64,000 nt of DNA from Bettongia penicillata ogilbyi (lineage: Eukaryota; Chordata; Mammalia; Diprotodontia; Potoroidae). The notes below the pieces were generated by a model. That model had not been told where the DNA came from, did not search any database, and worked only from the letters and a program-made list of their open reading frames with translations. A program made the translations under genes and the position numbers. The DNA lies in NCBI GenBank assembly GCA_023548195.1, contig JAJHZJ010000421.1:851357-915356 (forward strand), written 5' to 3'. Position 1 is the stretch's first letter. Each line of letters opens with the position of its first letter. Positions 22,975 to 34,524 of the stretch are shown here, one piece after another.

Positions 22975-23340
22975 GATTTGGAGTCATAGGTTATGGGTTC
23001 AAAATCTAGTTACTATATTTAATTTTTGTGTAATCTTACACATATCATTTTACCTTTCTGAGCCTTAGTTTCTTCGACTATAAAGTAAAAAAAAAAACCA
23101 AAGACAAAAACCTTGTCAGTCAGGGATTAATAGGGTTCTTCAGAGTCCATGAACTTTTGTCATGGATACCTATATTTCAATATCACTAGTTTCCTTTGCA
23201 ATTCCATTTATTATATTCTATGCATTTAAAAATAAGATTTAAATATTAAAGGATCCATAAAATTCACCAGATTACCAAAGGTGTCTATGACAGTATAGAT
23301 GATTTCAATAGTGTTTTCCAACTCTAAATTCTTTGGGCTA
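22975..23340 (+). mobile_element. Type C SINE interrupted by a DNA transposon
   Basis: Head part 22975-23095 ('tttggagtcataggttatgg', 'gccttagtttcttcgactat'). The tail 'tagatgatttcaatagtgtt' followed by 'ttccaactctaaattc' resumes at 23297. The interruption is the hAT-like element at 23121-23295. Confidence 0.65.
23121..23295 (+). mobile_element. hAT-like non-autonomous DNA transposon (family M1), copy 1
   Basis: 'gttcttcagagtccatgaac', 'tagtttcctttgcaattcca', 'tatgcatttaaaaataagat' and 'caccagattaccaaaggtgt' follow a mammal-wide hAT-Charlie-type element as I remember it, with ends like 'caggggttcttaacc'. The same order recurs at 52908-53090. Confidence 0.6.
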
Positions 23341-23575
23341 AGTTAATCAATGTTCTCTCCTCCAACAGATTCTATATTCTTAGACCTTACCCTGTAATTC
23401 ACTGGTATTCACCCATGCAAATCTTCTGTCCTAACAGCCTTATCTTCTAACAAAAGCTTAGCAGAAAAATCCCATTCACTTCAAGGAGGGACGTATTTCT
23501 AATAGCACTGGTAAGAAAGGAGCTGACTTTTTCATAATGAAATATTGTTATAAACAATAAGCTGTGTTGAGTTGG

Positions 23576-23710
23576 AAAGTTATTTTACCTCATCCTTGTA
23601 TTGGTTCTGATAATTTGGAATTTGTTTTAAGGCTTTATTTTAAAGTTATTTGGAAAGGAATTTGGGAGAACTCAAGTAAATCCCTTCTTTTACTCTTCCA
23701 CCTTGACTCT
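23576..23710 (-). mobile_element. L1 5' end fragment
   Basis: 'tttgggagaactcaagtaaa', 'tcccttcttttactcttcca', then 'ccttgactc' parallels 1955-2005 and ends at an L1 start. Only the first roughly 135 bp are present, so no promoter or ORF remains. Confidence 0.55.
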
Positions 23711-23714
23711 ACCC

Positions 23715-24590
23715 TTAGAATGGAATTTCTTTTCAAAAAAATAAAAAAAAAATTTGTAAAGGTTGGATAATTTTTAAAAGTTGGTAGAAGAAGAAATAAA
23801 ATGATTGGACCTAGACTGTTGGAGGATGTAAAATCAAGAGTGGCAAAAGTTGGAAGAAGAGTTAGAAACAAAGTAAAATGGTGCAGGAAGTAAAAATAAT
23901 TAGCAAAATGAAAGAAGAGGAAATGGCAGGTTAACTACAGAAGAAAGAATCAAAAGCAAGAAAGATCATTCTGAAAGAAAAAGACATAGAGCTTAAAACA
24001 GTAGGGGACACAGAGTCTAAACCAATGGAAGAAAAGGAAACCAAACGAAAGTCACGTTGGAAGAAACAGAGAAAGAATTGAAGAATAAACTGCTAGGGAA
24101 GAAGTGGTAGTAATCAATGAAACAGTGCAAAAGGAAGACCCAGAATTCAAAATGTTTGAAGGAAAAGAATCCCAGATACCAAAAGTTTTGCACAGGACAT
24201 TTCTTAAACACTATGATGCCCAATCCTTTGTGTGGAATTGGAGACTAAGAGGAAAGAAGGGGAAATACCAGCAATGTACAGTGTCCACTGCTATGATGCT
24301 AAGGGCAATTGCTAAATAGAGAGTGGAGATATGGGGTGTGGCTTTTAAAGATGGAGCAACCTAATAAAGCAGCAAAACTGTTCTTTGCCATTTTCTGGGT
24401 TGTTACCCTGCCCCAAAGATGGAAAAAGTTGTTTGGAATAATACAAGGAACACAAAGAGCTTCGAATGAATTTTTTTTTTTTTTTTTTTTGCTTCTGAAC
24501 TTTACTAGTATAACAGCAAGCAAAGTGGGATTTTGTTTTGCTCTGTTTTCTCTTTGGAGTTCAATTTTCCCAGGCTCAGGTTAAATTGTG
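23715..24590. other. Purine-rich, unannotated
   Basis: The plus strand is A/G-rich from 23760 to 24110 with many AAG/GAA triplets but frequent stops. Origin unknown; a decayed retroelement coding region is possible. Confidence 0.25.
24470..24491 (+). repeat. Poly-T tract
   Basis: About 22 consecutive T's. It may be the reversed A-tail of an element on the minus strand. Confidence 0.9.
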
Positions 24591-24599
24591 GCCATCTGA

Positions 24600-25075
24600 A
24601 GGCTCAGTCTCCTTTGAACTCTGATAGTTCACAACGGTGCTTAGTCATGTAGGTTTCATACCTACTGACCGAACCAATCAGGAGCTGAGGCTTTGCTATA
24701 TATAGTGGGAGGCTTTCTTTTACTTTCAGAGTTTGCTTATGAGAAGAATCTTGTGATTACCTGGTTGAGGCTTTGAGTGGCTGTATGTTCAGTACCCAGA
24801 CTACTCTGAAGTAAAGGCTCTCTTGATCCAGGGATGTATGTAAAACATATAGCAGTAATGCTTTGATTCAGGGGGAGGAGCCCTGTCTGTTGGTCTTATT
24901 TCTCTGCCTATATTTTCTCTGTATTTTTGCCGTTTGTTAAATGTAACTAAAAAAGATTGTTGACCCCTTAAATGACTCTCTTTCCTAGAAAAGCAAATCT
25001 AAGAACCTGTGCTAGTAGTCATCCTCGGTGTGCCAGTACGGTTGCTGTTACTAGCTACTCCGCTGATGATTGGTT
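24600..25075 (+). mobile_element. LTR-like repeat R2, copy 1
   Basis: Contains 'aaccaatcaggagctgagg' (CCAAT box) 30 bp before 'ctatatatag' (TATA box). Downstream, 'gagccctgtctgttggtctt', 'aaaaaagattgttgacccct', 'gatctaagaacctgtgctag'-like text and 'gtgccagtacggttgctgtt' are shared, in order, with 36495-37015 on the other strand. Layout fits U3-TATA-R-U5 of an endogenous retrovirus LTR. I see no gag or pol beside it. Confidence 0.5.
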
Positions 25076-25079
25076 TACA

Positions 25080-26290
25080 ATCACTGAAGGTATTTATTAT
25101 ACCTTCCAAGAAAAACAAGCAACACAAAAGATTTCCTTTCTTCAAAAATAAACAAAAACCTCTCCTAGAAAGCACTCCAGTTGGGTCCTTAACCAGTATT
25201 TAAACGAATTAAAGCTACATAACATTTTTTTAAAAGTTGGCATATCATAAGACCATTATAGACAGATGCTTTTTTTCCTACAATACTTGCCCCAAAATGT
25301 TTTTTAAAAAGGACTCAATGTGTGTATAGACTACAGCCTTTTTCATGGTATTGACCATGGGAAGAAAGGTGTCACCATCAAGGAATACTCTTAAAGACAA
25401 TCATCAAACACTGGTAGAGCAGAAATGTTTCGAGAAAACTGCCGCCATTCATTTGTCTCTAGCAGCAGTTAGTGCAATGCCTGGATCATAGTAAGTGCTC
25501 AACAAATGCTTCTGACTTATTGACTGACTGTTGAACAACTAACAAAAGATAATGGAAGTGACATCAACACTTAGTTGGCACTTTCACTGCATGGCTTGAG
25601 TGCTATATTGTCCTATTTAAGGCAATAAAATTGAAACATGTAAGTGAAGCTGGAAAAGCCTATCAGAAGTAATAGACAAATGACTGAGTTAAATGAGAAT
25701 ATTTAAATAAAACATAGGTACCTTGAACCAAAAATTGAAAATGAAAGCCAAAAGCTAAAGGTAATAAAATATTTCAAGCAGTGGAAGAACAAAAAAACTA
25801 ATTCAGCATCAATGAAAAAAGAAAAAAAAAATATTTCAGAAATGAGAGGGAAAGAAACCATGAAGAAGAATGTGGAAGATTTTTGATAATCTATATGGCT
25901 GCAACAAGTCCAAAACAACAAAAACTCAACTTTGATCACATGTAAAACAACAGCAACAAAAAACACCTTAGATGTAAAACAAGTAAACAAAAATTACCTT
26001 TGCATAGGTGATGCAGAATGGCTGCAAGAATAAAGGTGACTAAAGTTCTTGCTTCCCTTGGGTTCTATTTCTCTGTACCAGTTTGCTCAAAATTTGCCTT
26101 TCATTTATTTCTCACTTATAAGAATGTATGTATTCCTTTCAGGCTAGTGAATGTATAGTCTATAAGGGCCAATTTACAGAGACAAGGAGGTATGGGAGCA
26201 TAACATAATAAGATTACTTTTGCATCCAGTGAAAGAGTGAGCCCCTTTCAGTTATAAATGGATTATTCTGTATTTTGGAAAGGATGTATG
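25080..26290. other. Mostly unannotated; SINE or L2 tail at 25465-25530
   Basis: 'tgcaatgcctggatcatagt' followed by 'aagtgctcaacaaatgc' is a retroposon terminus. The rest is AT-rich and not recognised. Confidence 0.35.
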
Positions 26291-26296
26291 TGTATG

Positions 26297-26382
26297 TTCA
26301 CACACACACACACATATATACATATATATTTATACACATATGTGTGTGCTTGTGTGTGTGTATATATATTTATGTATATATT
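26297..26382 (+). repeat. (CA)n(TA)n(TG)n compound microsatellite
   Basis: CA, then mixed TA, then TG, then TA tracts. Roughly palindromic in composition. Confidence 0.9.
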
Positions 26383-26860
26383 TGAGTATTTCCTTTGCAT
26401 AAAGAAGTCAAAAAAAGGGTAGATTCTCACTCTATCTTTCCCTCAGCTAAGTATTTATATAGATGAATGGGAGTATTTCCTAATCACACCACTTTTTGTC
26501 CTATGTTCAATACCATGAAAACGGTTGTAGTCTATACATATAGATACACAATTCTAATGATTATTTTTACTTTTTCTCTCGGAAGATACTGGAGAGACTT
26601 TTCTCATGCAGTGGTTGTGATTCTCATGAACTGAGTGTCAGAGATAATATACTGGATTCAATTCAGTTCACAAGCATTTATTTACCAGTCATTGAAGATA
26701 AAAGAATGGAGACAAAATGGTACATGTATTCAAGTAGTTTATAACTGACTATATAGTTGGATGGGATAGTTAAGGTCACAGAGGGGAGCAGCAATGGTTT
26801 TTTAAAAAGTTCTATTTTTGCCACATTTGAAAGTGTTTTACAGACTTTAAAGTTCAAGTT

Positions 26861-26863
<3 letters not shown>

Positions 26864-26941
<78 letters not shown>

Positions 26942-26952
26942 TCTCTCTCTCC
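26864..26952 (+). repeat. (CT)n microsatellite, long and nearly pure
   Basis: About 43 CT units with one CCC interruption. The Ser-Leu open frame across it is an artefact. Confidence 0.95.
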
Positions 26953-26954
26953 AT

Positions 26955-28210
26955 GTGCAATATAAAATGTGTTATATATGAGTGTTATGCTAATTGTTAT
27001 TATCAGTGCTAGTCGTATAGTTATCATAAAGTCTCAGCTAAATAAGCACCTCTAAAGATATAAAGAGAGAAATTCACTGGTTTCTAGGATGTCAAAGTAT
27101 CCCTGAGGGCTAGAACTCTGAATAATTACTTTTAAACTAACAAACAAAATAAAATAGTTAAATAAAACAGTAGAAATGAGTTCAGGTCTTTTATACTTTG
27201 TTTCAGTGTTTCAATGATTCAAAGTCTCATTCTAGTCAAAGATTATCGTTAATATCTTTGTTACTGCACACCACACCTTTGATATATCTTCAGATATCCA
27301 GATCACTATGTAAGAAAATGTCAAGGGTAGAGGACTGGGGGAAAAGGGGATTTTATAACGATGAGAGACTATAGACCCAACTAAGAGAATGGCTCCCATC
27401 AAACCATTGATGAGTAGCCAGAAGACTTAAGCTTCAATGGGATGAACCAATAAGTAAGTTATTTAGACAGAGCTAGGGATGGATAGTGCTGGATGTTCAA
27501 TTATGTTTATTTGATATCTGAACTTTCATTACGAATTATGACAACAGCCCTGAATTTAAATGTGATTTTTAAATCTACATTTCAGGAAATACAGTATCTA
27601 TGTGTCCTGTGAATTTAAAGGTGTCACAGCTGATGATTTTGATCTCCCTGTGTAACAGAAAAGACTGATACTGTTGCAGGGTGAGCAATTCTTTCCATGC
27701 TGAGAGCTTGGGAAGAGATTGCCTCAGCTCATGGCTGGAACTGCCACTTGCAAAATCTGTCACTGGTTTGTGACTCGTCCTTTTCACCTATTATTTCCCA
27801 GCTTCCCAAAGCTATTCAATAATGCGTGAAGATGTGCTTCAGAGTGCATTGATAATGTTTATTCAGTTCATGCTGCTGACAATTGATGGTGTCAAGTGCT
27901 TTCTCTTGATCACTGAATCCAAGAAAGAATTCGTGATGCTACTCCTGGCACTTTCCTGGTGTTTGACTTATGCAGACAGCATGTCTGATATGCACAGCCT
28001 AAGAAAGAATGGCAGCTTATCTTTCCTAGAAGATGACCCAGAAATATTGACCAAGATCAGACAAGCAATGGTTGGGCAGAGGATGCCATAATTATCATCA
28101 GTTTGCTTATCTTTGTTCTGGAAAACGATGGCACCCAAATTCCTGGGGCATATTCTCACTGCTCTAAGTGTAGATATGGATGTCCAGCCTGTCTACACCT
28201 CATGCAAGGC
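26955..28210. other. Unannotated stretch
   Basis: 27600-28100 is less AT-rich and has overlapping open frames of 70-90 codons on both strands, none with a recognised motif or flanking splice signals that I can defend. Possibly LINE debris. Confidence 0.25.
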
Positions 28211-28212
28211 AA

Positions 28213-28455
28213 AGCAATGTTGCATAGTAGATAGTGTCCAAAGTTTATTCAGGAGACTTGTATTTCCACCCTGATTAGTTCTATTTACTAGTTCTGTGAC
28301 CTTGGTCAAGCTATTACCTTCTCAAGAACCTTAATTCCTCATCTATAAAAGGGATATTATTGCACTACTTGTACTACAACATATTGTACTACTTATACTA
28401 CCTAACTCTCAGAGTTGTTATAAGGAAAGCACTTAGTAAACCTTAAGTGTGAATT
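28213..28455 (+). mobile_element. Type A SINE (CORE-SINE), diverged
   Basis: 'tgcatagtagatagtgtcca', 'agttctgtgaccttggtcaa', 'cctcatctataaaagggata' and 'tcagagttgttataaggaaa'. A short tandem 'tgtactac'-type duplication sits in the middle. Confidence 0.75.
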
Positions 28456-28459
28456 ATTT

Positions 28460-29720
28460 TTAGAAAATTACTTTTAGAAAATGCTTCAGGAAATAATATC
28501 ATCCTAAGCAAAATCATCAAGTAACATTGATAATTACAGCATTCACTTTTTGAGGCAATTCTCCCTTATTTCAGTACTTTGCCAAATCTTTTTAATAGTC
28601 CCCCTCCTCTGGTGTTTGCCCTCAGAATGCCCAAGTCTCTATATTATTTACCACCTTGAGATATGGTAGGTGGTAATGGTGAACTCAGAAAGCAATTTAT
28701 GATAATGTGTTAGATATTCAAATAATGTAGTGGAAAAACATTGCACTTTAAAGACAGAAAATACATTTTGGAGCCCCACAGGCTGAGCTCTCCTTATTAG
28801 TTAGCAAGCAAAAGCAACATCACAAAGCCCAATATACCTGTTTCACATATCATCCAACCATCCACCCTGGTCATCTGCCTTTCACTCTGCCACCTATGCC
28901 ATCTGTATAGCACCACAACACCCGTTCTAAGTTTAGTTCTGGAAATATTAACCAAAGCAACATTACCATTGCTTCTAAGTAGGGAAGGTCAACCAATTTC
29001 CCTGTAGTTTCACTCATCATGCCCATAACTTTCTACCTTTCCCTGACCTCCACTCCATTATAGGTACTGCATGTCTTTATTAGAATGTAATCTCTTTGAG
29101 GGCATAAACTATCTTACTTTTGTAACCATATCATCAATACTTAACCCTATTTTTACCCATAATATAAAAAATGATATTCATTCAACCATCCATCTGTGCT
29201 CTAATGTTGGCTAGCTGTGATGTTAGGCAAATTGTCAACTTTCCACATGTGCCAACTTTTCAGCTTTAACAGGGGTACAATAATAACTGTACTACCCAAG
29301 GTGCCCCAGATTGAATAAAGTACCTCAGATGGGATCTGAGAAGAAGCAAATAGTTCCATTACTTCCTAGTCTTGGATGCTAACTCGCCCAGATGAAGAAA
29401 TATTTTGGTCCACGAGGAGCTATGCTAGTCACCATCTTAATATATAACTTGCAATAAAGCATAAATAGCATATATTGAAAGAGGAGAACACAAAGCTGAT
29501 TGAGAAACTCACACAGTAGATGGCAGTATCAAGAAAAAACAAAATCTTGGCAGAATAGAACAACCAATTAAATTTAATAAAATGAAAATTTATAGAGATA
29601 AATGTAAAGCTTTGGACTAGAATTCAAAAAATAAATTACAAAATGTAAAATAGGGGAGGCATTGACAGATAATATTTCACTTAAAATGGAAATTTTAGGA
29701 GATTATAAATTCAATAGAGA
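28460..29720. other. L2 and MIR traces in otherwise unannotated DNA
   Basis: 29035-29150 ('gaatgtaatctctttgaggg') resembles an L2 end, and 29205-29300 ('gctagctgtgatgttaggca') a MIR core. The remainder is AT-rich. Confidence 0.35.
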
Positions 29721-29726
29721 GATGTA

Positions 29727-29835
29727 GGTTAATGTAGTGGATAGAGAGCTACCCTCAAGTCAAGAAAGCCTGTGGTGATCATATGTTACTAGGCAAATCA
29801 TTACCCTTTCACACCTGTAAGAAACTCTGTATATT
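29727..29835 (+). mobile_element. SINE 5' fragment
   Basis: 'aatgtagtggatagagagct' head and 'tactaggcaaatcattaccc' core; the tail is missing. Confidence 0.65.
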
Positions 29836-30117
29836 GGGAAGAAAAAGTCAAGCTTCTTTAGTACAAGTGTTTCCTCATCTGAGAACTCCCAGTATCAATT
29901 AAAATCATAGATCCAGTCCTTATCCTTAGAAACTCAATATGAGCCGATATTTTGACAATGTAACTCGAGAAAACAATTCAATGTTAGGCTCTTTTGAGAA
30001 GCCAAAATATCTAAGAGGGAGGAGCTGTTCCAAATATACTCTGCCCTGTCCCCAAACCTTTGAAGTATAGAATTCAGTGAAAAGTGCACATTTTTGGGAA
30101 GATACCAAAAAAGATAA

Positions 30118-30285
30118 TGTGATGCAGTGTTGAATTGGACATGGAGTCAAGAAAACCTGAGTTCAGGTCTTGCCTCACACACTTACTATTCATGCAACCC
30201 TATGCAATTTACATAACTTCTCTGAGCTCCTTGAGAGTCAAATGAGATCATGTGTGTAAAGCCCTATACAAATGACTGGCATTCA
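30118..30285 (+). mobile_element. Type A SINE, internally deleted
   Basis: 'gacatggagtcaagaaaacc', 'gcctcacacacttactattc', 'tcaaatgagatcatgtgtgt' and 'aaagccctatacaaatgact'. The stretch between core and tail is shortened. It runs straight into a TATG-rich repeat. Confidence 0.75.
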
Positions 30286-30402
30286 TATATATGTGTGTGT
30301 ATGTATATAAGTTTATATACGTATGTTAATGTGTATGTATGTATGTGCATATGTGTGTATATATAGATATGCTTGTGTGAGTGTGTATGTAGATAGATAG
30401 AA
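30286..30402 (+). repeat. (TATG/TG)n simple repeat
   Basis: Mixed TATG, TGTA and TAGA units directly 3' of the SINE, so it probably grew from the SINE tail. Confidence 0.85.
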
Positions 30403-30818
30403 GAGACCAAGTCAAAAACGACATATATTTTGCAATGTCAGTTTTATTCATACACTGACGCCATCTCCTCTCATGGAGTGTGTGTGGAAAGAATTACTTA
30501 CCTTGCACTAGCAGAAGGTACAGAGAATGCTTATCCTATGCAAGGTAATCCTTAAGAAGGATATAATAGGTATCTTTAAGTACTGCAAAGGCTGTCATGT
30601 AATAGAAACATTATAATTATTTGGCTTTCTCAGAGATGACAGAATTGGCTGCAGACAAATTTTGCCTCAACATAGGAAAAAGCTTTCTAACAATTAATGC
30701 TATAGAGATGTGAATTTTGCTGCTTCCTCAGGAATGAGTAAATTCTCCATTACAACAATACAAACGTGGGAACTGACTAACTGCCTCTCCGGGCTATTAT
30801 AGAAGGAGTCCCTGACGT

Positions 30819-30988
30819 TGGATTTGGAGCTGGAAGGGACCTTTGAGGTCACTTACTCCATCTTCTCATTTTTTATATGATAAATCTAAAAGATTAAATC
30901 CAGAGAGGTAAAACTTTCCTTTGTATAGTTAAAGCTTAAAGATGGGTCTTCTGACACCAAATCAGCGTTCTTTTCCATTGCATTATTT
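30819..30988 (-). mobile_element. Type C SINE (MIR-like)
   Basis: 'ggatttggagctggaaggga', 'cctttgaggtcacttactcc' and 'agagaggtaaaactttcctt', ending 'tcttttccattgcatta'. Confidence 0.7.
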
Positions 30989-30994
30989 CATCTT

Positions 30995-31825
30995 AAGGAT
31001 CTCAAAGGGCTGAATTGTATTGAATGACATTTCTGAGTTTTAATGTTTCTCCTCTACTACGAATTAACAATATCAGAAATTAAAAGTGAAGATGACATAA
31101 GTGAAAACAAGTATGAAAACACATTTAAAATTCTTAGTGTTTAAAAATGTCATAAAATGTTAATTATTAGCATATGTTGAAAAACAGCACTTCAAAAAAG
31201 TAATATCTGAGATAAAGACAGAAGTGCCATTGTAGACTACTGGTAGATATTCTGTGAAATTTTGATTTTCACTGTGACAGAAACATTATAAATTTCTTGA
31301 ATCAGGATCAGTTGCTAACTTGCTGCAGACTGCTAGGTTAATCCCTAAATAAATTATTGATTCCCATCTGTAAAAATGTTTCTCAACTCTCAGGGAAATT
31401 TCTTAGGCCCAAAATTTCAGTTTCATCATGGAAGGTCACTAGCCACATGGTTTCCTGCACTCAGCTCAGAAATAGCTAAGGCTGTTCAAGAATTGAAAGG
31501 ACATTTGGTATATTTTTAATCATACTAGCAGTTAAATCACTTCAAATGAGTGCCATAAACAGAGTTTGACAATGTGAAAAGGAATAGCAATTGGTTTTCA
31601 TTGGCAAATAGTCATTTGCACTAGAATGAAAAGTGACAGAGAACAAAGTGAAGAAAAAAGAATAGGGAAGAATATGGACCATTGATAAGAGTTGCCATTA
31701 TAGTAACTGATAAGTTAAAGAAAGTAGAATCACTTACTTCTTATTAGCTTTTTTCTTTTTTTTCAACTTTCTTTAATGCTAAGGAAATTTGAAGATCTTT
31801 CTTTCCCCCAACAGGTGCATTATGA
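30995..31825. other. Unannotated stretch
   Basis: AT-rich, no gene or repeat recognised. Confidence 0.3.
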
Positions 31826-31829
31826 CCTA

Positions 31830-32240
31830 CCTTGAGCTTTGGCCAAGCCAAAAATTACAAGACATAGTGGGAGAAGCTTGCTGAATGGATAGAGCAGGGA
31901 GGTGCAGCTGAGAGAGAGGCAGCTGGCAGAGCAGAGCAGAGCCACTAGCCTGGGAAAGAGAGGGAGTGATTTTCCCTAAGGGAGCTTGTTTGTGGAGAGG
32001 CCTGAGGGAGGGAAGGCATGGTGGTGGTGGTGCTCCCTTTATTGGTAATGTGTACAAACTTCCTTGTTACCAAAGTGGAAATGGTTTTCTGGTATCTGAA
32101 TAAATATTTTGGTTTTCTCTTTGAGGAAGAGAGTTTATATTTTGTGAATTCACCCTGGAAATACACATGCATAACCATGAGTGTGGCTGTGGGTATTGCA
32201 TTTGTGCTACATTTTTTAAGGGGTCAATATTTCAACTGAG
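31830..32240 (+). mobile_element. Possible LTR
   Basis: A GC-richer purine block (31860-32020) is followed by an AATAAA at 32099, then about 130 bp ending 'ttttttaaggggtcaatatt'. The open frame at 32018-32239 (73 codons) has no recognised domain. The layout is LTR-like but no second copy lies in the window. Confidence 0.3.
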
Positions 32241-32274
32241 GACAAGACAGAAATTATTGATTGTAGGGTCATCA

Positions 32275-32440
32275 GGAATATAGGCATACTGATGCACTAT
32301 TGGTATAGCTGTGCACTAGTCCAACCATTCTGGAAAGCAATTCGGAATTATATCCAAAAAGTTATGAAATTTTTCATTGTTTTTGACCCAGCTATACTAC
32401 TGTTTGGCCTATGCCCCAAAGAGAACAAAATAAGAGATGA
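32275..32440 (+). mobile_element. L1 3' region, first half
   Basis: 'gcactattggtatagctgtg', 'tccaaccattctggaaagca', 'tttttgacccagctatacta' and 'cctatgccccaaagagaaca' follow the conserved end of L1 ORF2 (compare 'accatttgacccagc', 'tatacccaaag'). Stops break the frame. Confidence 0.75.
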
Positions 32441-32688
32441 TTAGGGAGATAGAAACTGGGTTCCAGAAGACCTGGGTTCAAATATCATTCAAATGATTAC
32501 TAGCTGTTTGACCCTGGGCAAGTTTCCTATTCTCTTTTTGGTCTCAATTTTCTCAACCATTATATGTAATTAATAATAGCACCTAAACTTCCAAAGTTAC
32601 TATGCGAATCAAATCAGATAATATTTGTAAAGCTTTTAGCAAAATGCCTTTTGGCATTGTAGAAATGTTTACTATTATTATTATCTAT
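32441..32688 (+). mobile_element. Type A SINE inserted in the L1 3' region
   Basis: 'gaagacctgggttcaaatat', 'agctgtttgaccctgggcaa', 'gtaaagcttttagcaaaatg' and 'tagaaatgtttactattatt'. The L1 continues immediately after it. Confidence 0.9.
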
Positions 32689-32690
32689 AC

Positions 32691-33163
32691 GTAAAAGAAT
32701 GCCACTATTTTTGTGGTGATAAAGAAGTGGAAACACAGGGATGCCCATTAATTGTGGAATGGCTGAACAAAGAGGGTGTGTGGTATATGTAATTTTATAT
32801 ATATATATATATGATATATGTGTGCATAATATGTATACAGTACATGTAATTAATACTATTGTGCTGTACAAAATTTAAAAATAATACAAGGTCTGGGATT
32901 CCTTATGTGAACTAATTCAGTATGAAGTCAATAGATACTGGTGAGCAATTTAGAAAATTCTGCAACAAATTCTGAAAGACCTAAGAATGTCAGTCAAAGA
33001 AATAATCAGTCGTGATTCCAGAGAAGCAGTGAAGAAGAATGCCACCTACTTTATGGCAGAGAGATTTTGAAATAATATGCAGAATAGGAATTGAATTTTT
33101 AAATGTGGCCAACATGGAAATGTGTTTTGTTTGACTACGTTTATGAAGCAGATTTTTAAAAAT
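32691..33163 (+). mobile_element. L1 3' region, second half
   Basis: 'gggatgcccattaattgtgg', 'aatggctgaacaaagagggt' and 'aatactattgtgctgtacaa' near the start, then 'gtggccaacatggaaatgtg' followed by 'ttttgtttgactacg' near the end, match the L1 3' terminus. A TA tract lies at about 32795-32820. Old and non-functional. Confidence 0.7.
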
Positions 33164-33320
33164 TTCCTTCCTTCTACCCTTCCTTTCTTCCTTCCTTTCT
33201 TCCTTCCTTCCTTCCTTCCTTCCTTCCTTCCTTCCTTCCTTCCTTCCTTCCTTCCTTTCTTCCTTCCTTCCTTCTTTCCTTTCTTCCTTTTTTCCTTCAT
33301 TACTTCTTTCTTTACACTTT
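33163..33320 (+). repeat. (TTCC)n simple repeat
   Basis: About 155 bp of TTCC with TTTC variants, located where the L1 3' end has a pyrimidine run. The 156-codon minus-strand frame reads as Lys/Arg/Glu/Gly repeats and is not a gene. Confidence 0.95.
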
Positions 33321-33324
33321 CAGA

Positions 33325-34435
33325 GATGCCTGAAAGAATTGGCACTGGATAGGTAAGATTGAGTTCTCTACCTCCTTCCCTTTTGACTAGAAAACAAATT
33401 TGTAACCATTTAAAGGTTCCCATCTGTCTCTGTAGAAATGATCCCAAATCATTAGTGATTGAAGGCAGCATCAGTAGAGGAATGTGAGAGACATGTGGAA
33501 GACATACTAGGTACACAGAAGAAAGAAAGTTTCAGGACTCTATAAAAGGCACCAACCCTCCAGAACCTACCTGAATTCTGAGTTACACTGAACATTCCAC
33601 TAAAGGGGAACTTGAGAAAGACTATAAAAAGTGAGAAAACAATTTCTAGTTAACGGGAGACATGAGTTACCCTCTGGACACGTTGCATTTTTAGCCTGTT
33701 CTCCCCAGGGACCTTGTGCGTAATTGTAAGCCAATGCGTCAAAGGCTTTCATGGTGATTATTCTCTGTGCAAACTGTTCTTACTGTGCCAAATAAGTAAA
33801 AAGTCTTTTCTTTCAACAATTAATTTATAAAAAATATTTGGTCAATCATGGTGGCAACATCCTCAATGGAGACTCATGAAAAGCAGAACTAAAAAAAAAA
33901 ATCCCAGTGCACCAGGAATTTGCTTAGTACTTGAGTACTTTGACTCTGAGAAGCCAAAGTGCCAATGCAAGTGGAAGTTGAGGGCAGTAGCCCTGGAGTT
34001 TATGCTATATAGGTATATACAAAATATATGTAAAGTATGTAAAGAAGTGACTGAAAATGAGAAAAAAGGGGGATGATAATATCCCTGAAGGAGAAAGGCA
34101 AGTTTTGGATTAAGGTGGAAAAGTTAACCTGGAAAAGGAGAAGGACTTCCTGATTCTCTGAGGCTGGGAAAAAGTATAGATAAAGTAAAAACATAAAGAG
34201 GTTCTAATACATAAAGTAAGGTAGATGAAGGAACACAGCAAGAATGACCTTGATTTTCTTAATAAAGTAAGAGCTGAGGTCATCAACTGAGAGACAAGGC
34301 AAGGGCTTGCATTAGTGGATTTAAGGAAAGTGGTACAGATTTGGAATAGCCACTGTGAGGAATGGGATAGAAAATCAAAAAGAGCTGGATAGAACAATTG
34401 CTGATCAGTTGTGAAGGCGCAGTTGAAGATGTTGA
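33325..34435. other. Unannotated stretch
   Basis: A TATA-like 'actctataaaaggcaccaac' at 33537 heads a block (33540-33800) that might be an LTR or a conserved element. 34090-34430 has a loose L3-like order ('gagctgaggtcatcaactga'). Neither is firm. Confidence 0.25.
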
Positions 34436-34437
34436 GT

Positions 34438-34520
34438 TATAATTAATAATAACAGTAGCAACTATTATATAACTTTTATACTTTTGCAAAATGCTTTATA
34501 CCTATCTCACTAGGGTCATA
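34438..34520 (-). mobile_element. Type A SINE 3' fragment
   Basis: 'cagtagcaactattatataa' and 'cttttgcaaaatgctttata' form a reversed tail only. Confidence 0.5.
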
Positions 34521-34524
34521 AAAA

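Noticed and set aside
23715..24590. Lysine/glutamate-rich purine stretch considered as retroviral gag
   Set aside because: Frequent stops and no capsid or zinc-knuckle motif, so no viral gene can be claimed.
26757..26981. Ser-Leu repeat protein frame
   Set aside because: Translation of the (CT)n array.
33046..33516. 156-codon minus-strand open frame
   Set aside because: Its core is the (TTCC)n repeat read in reverse as Lys/Arg/Glu/Gly repeats. No start context, domain or conservation.
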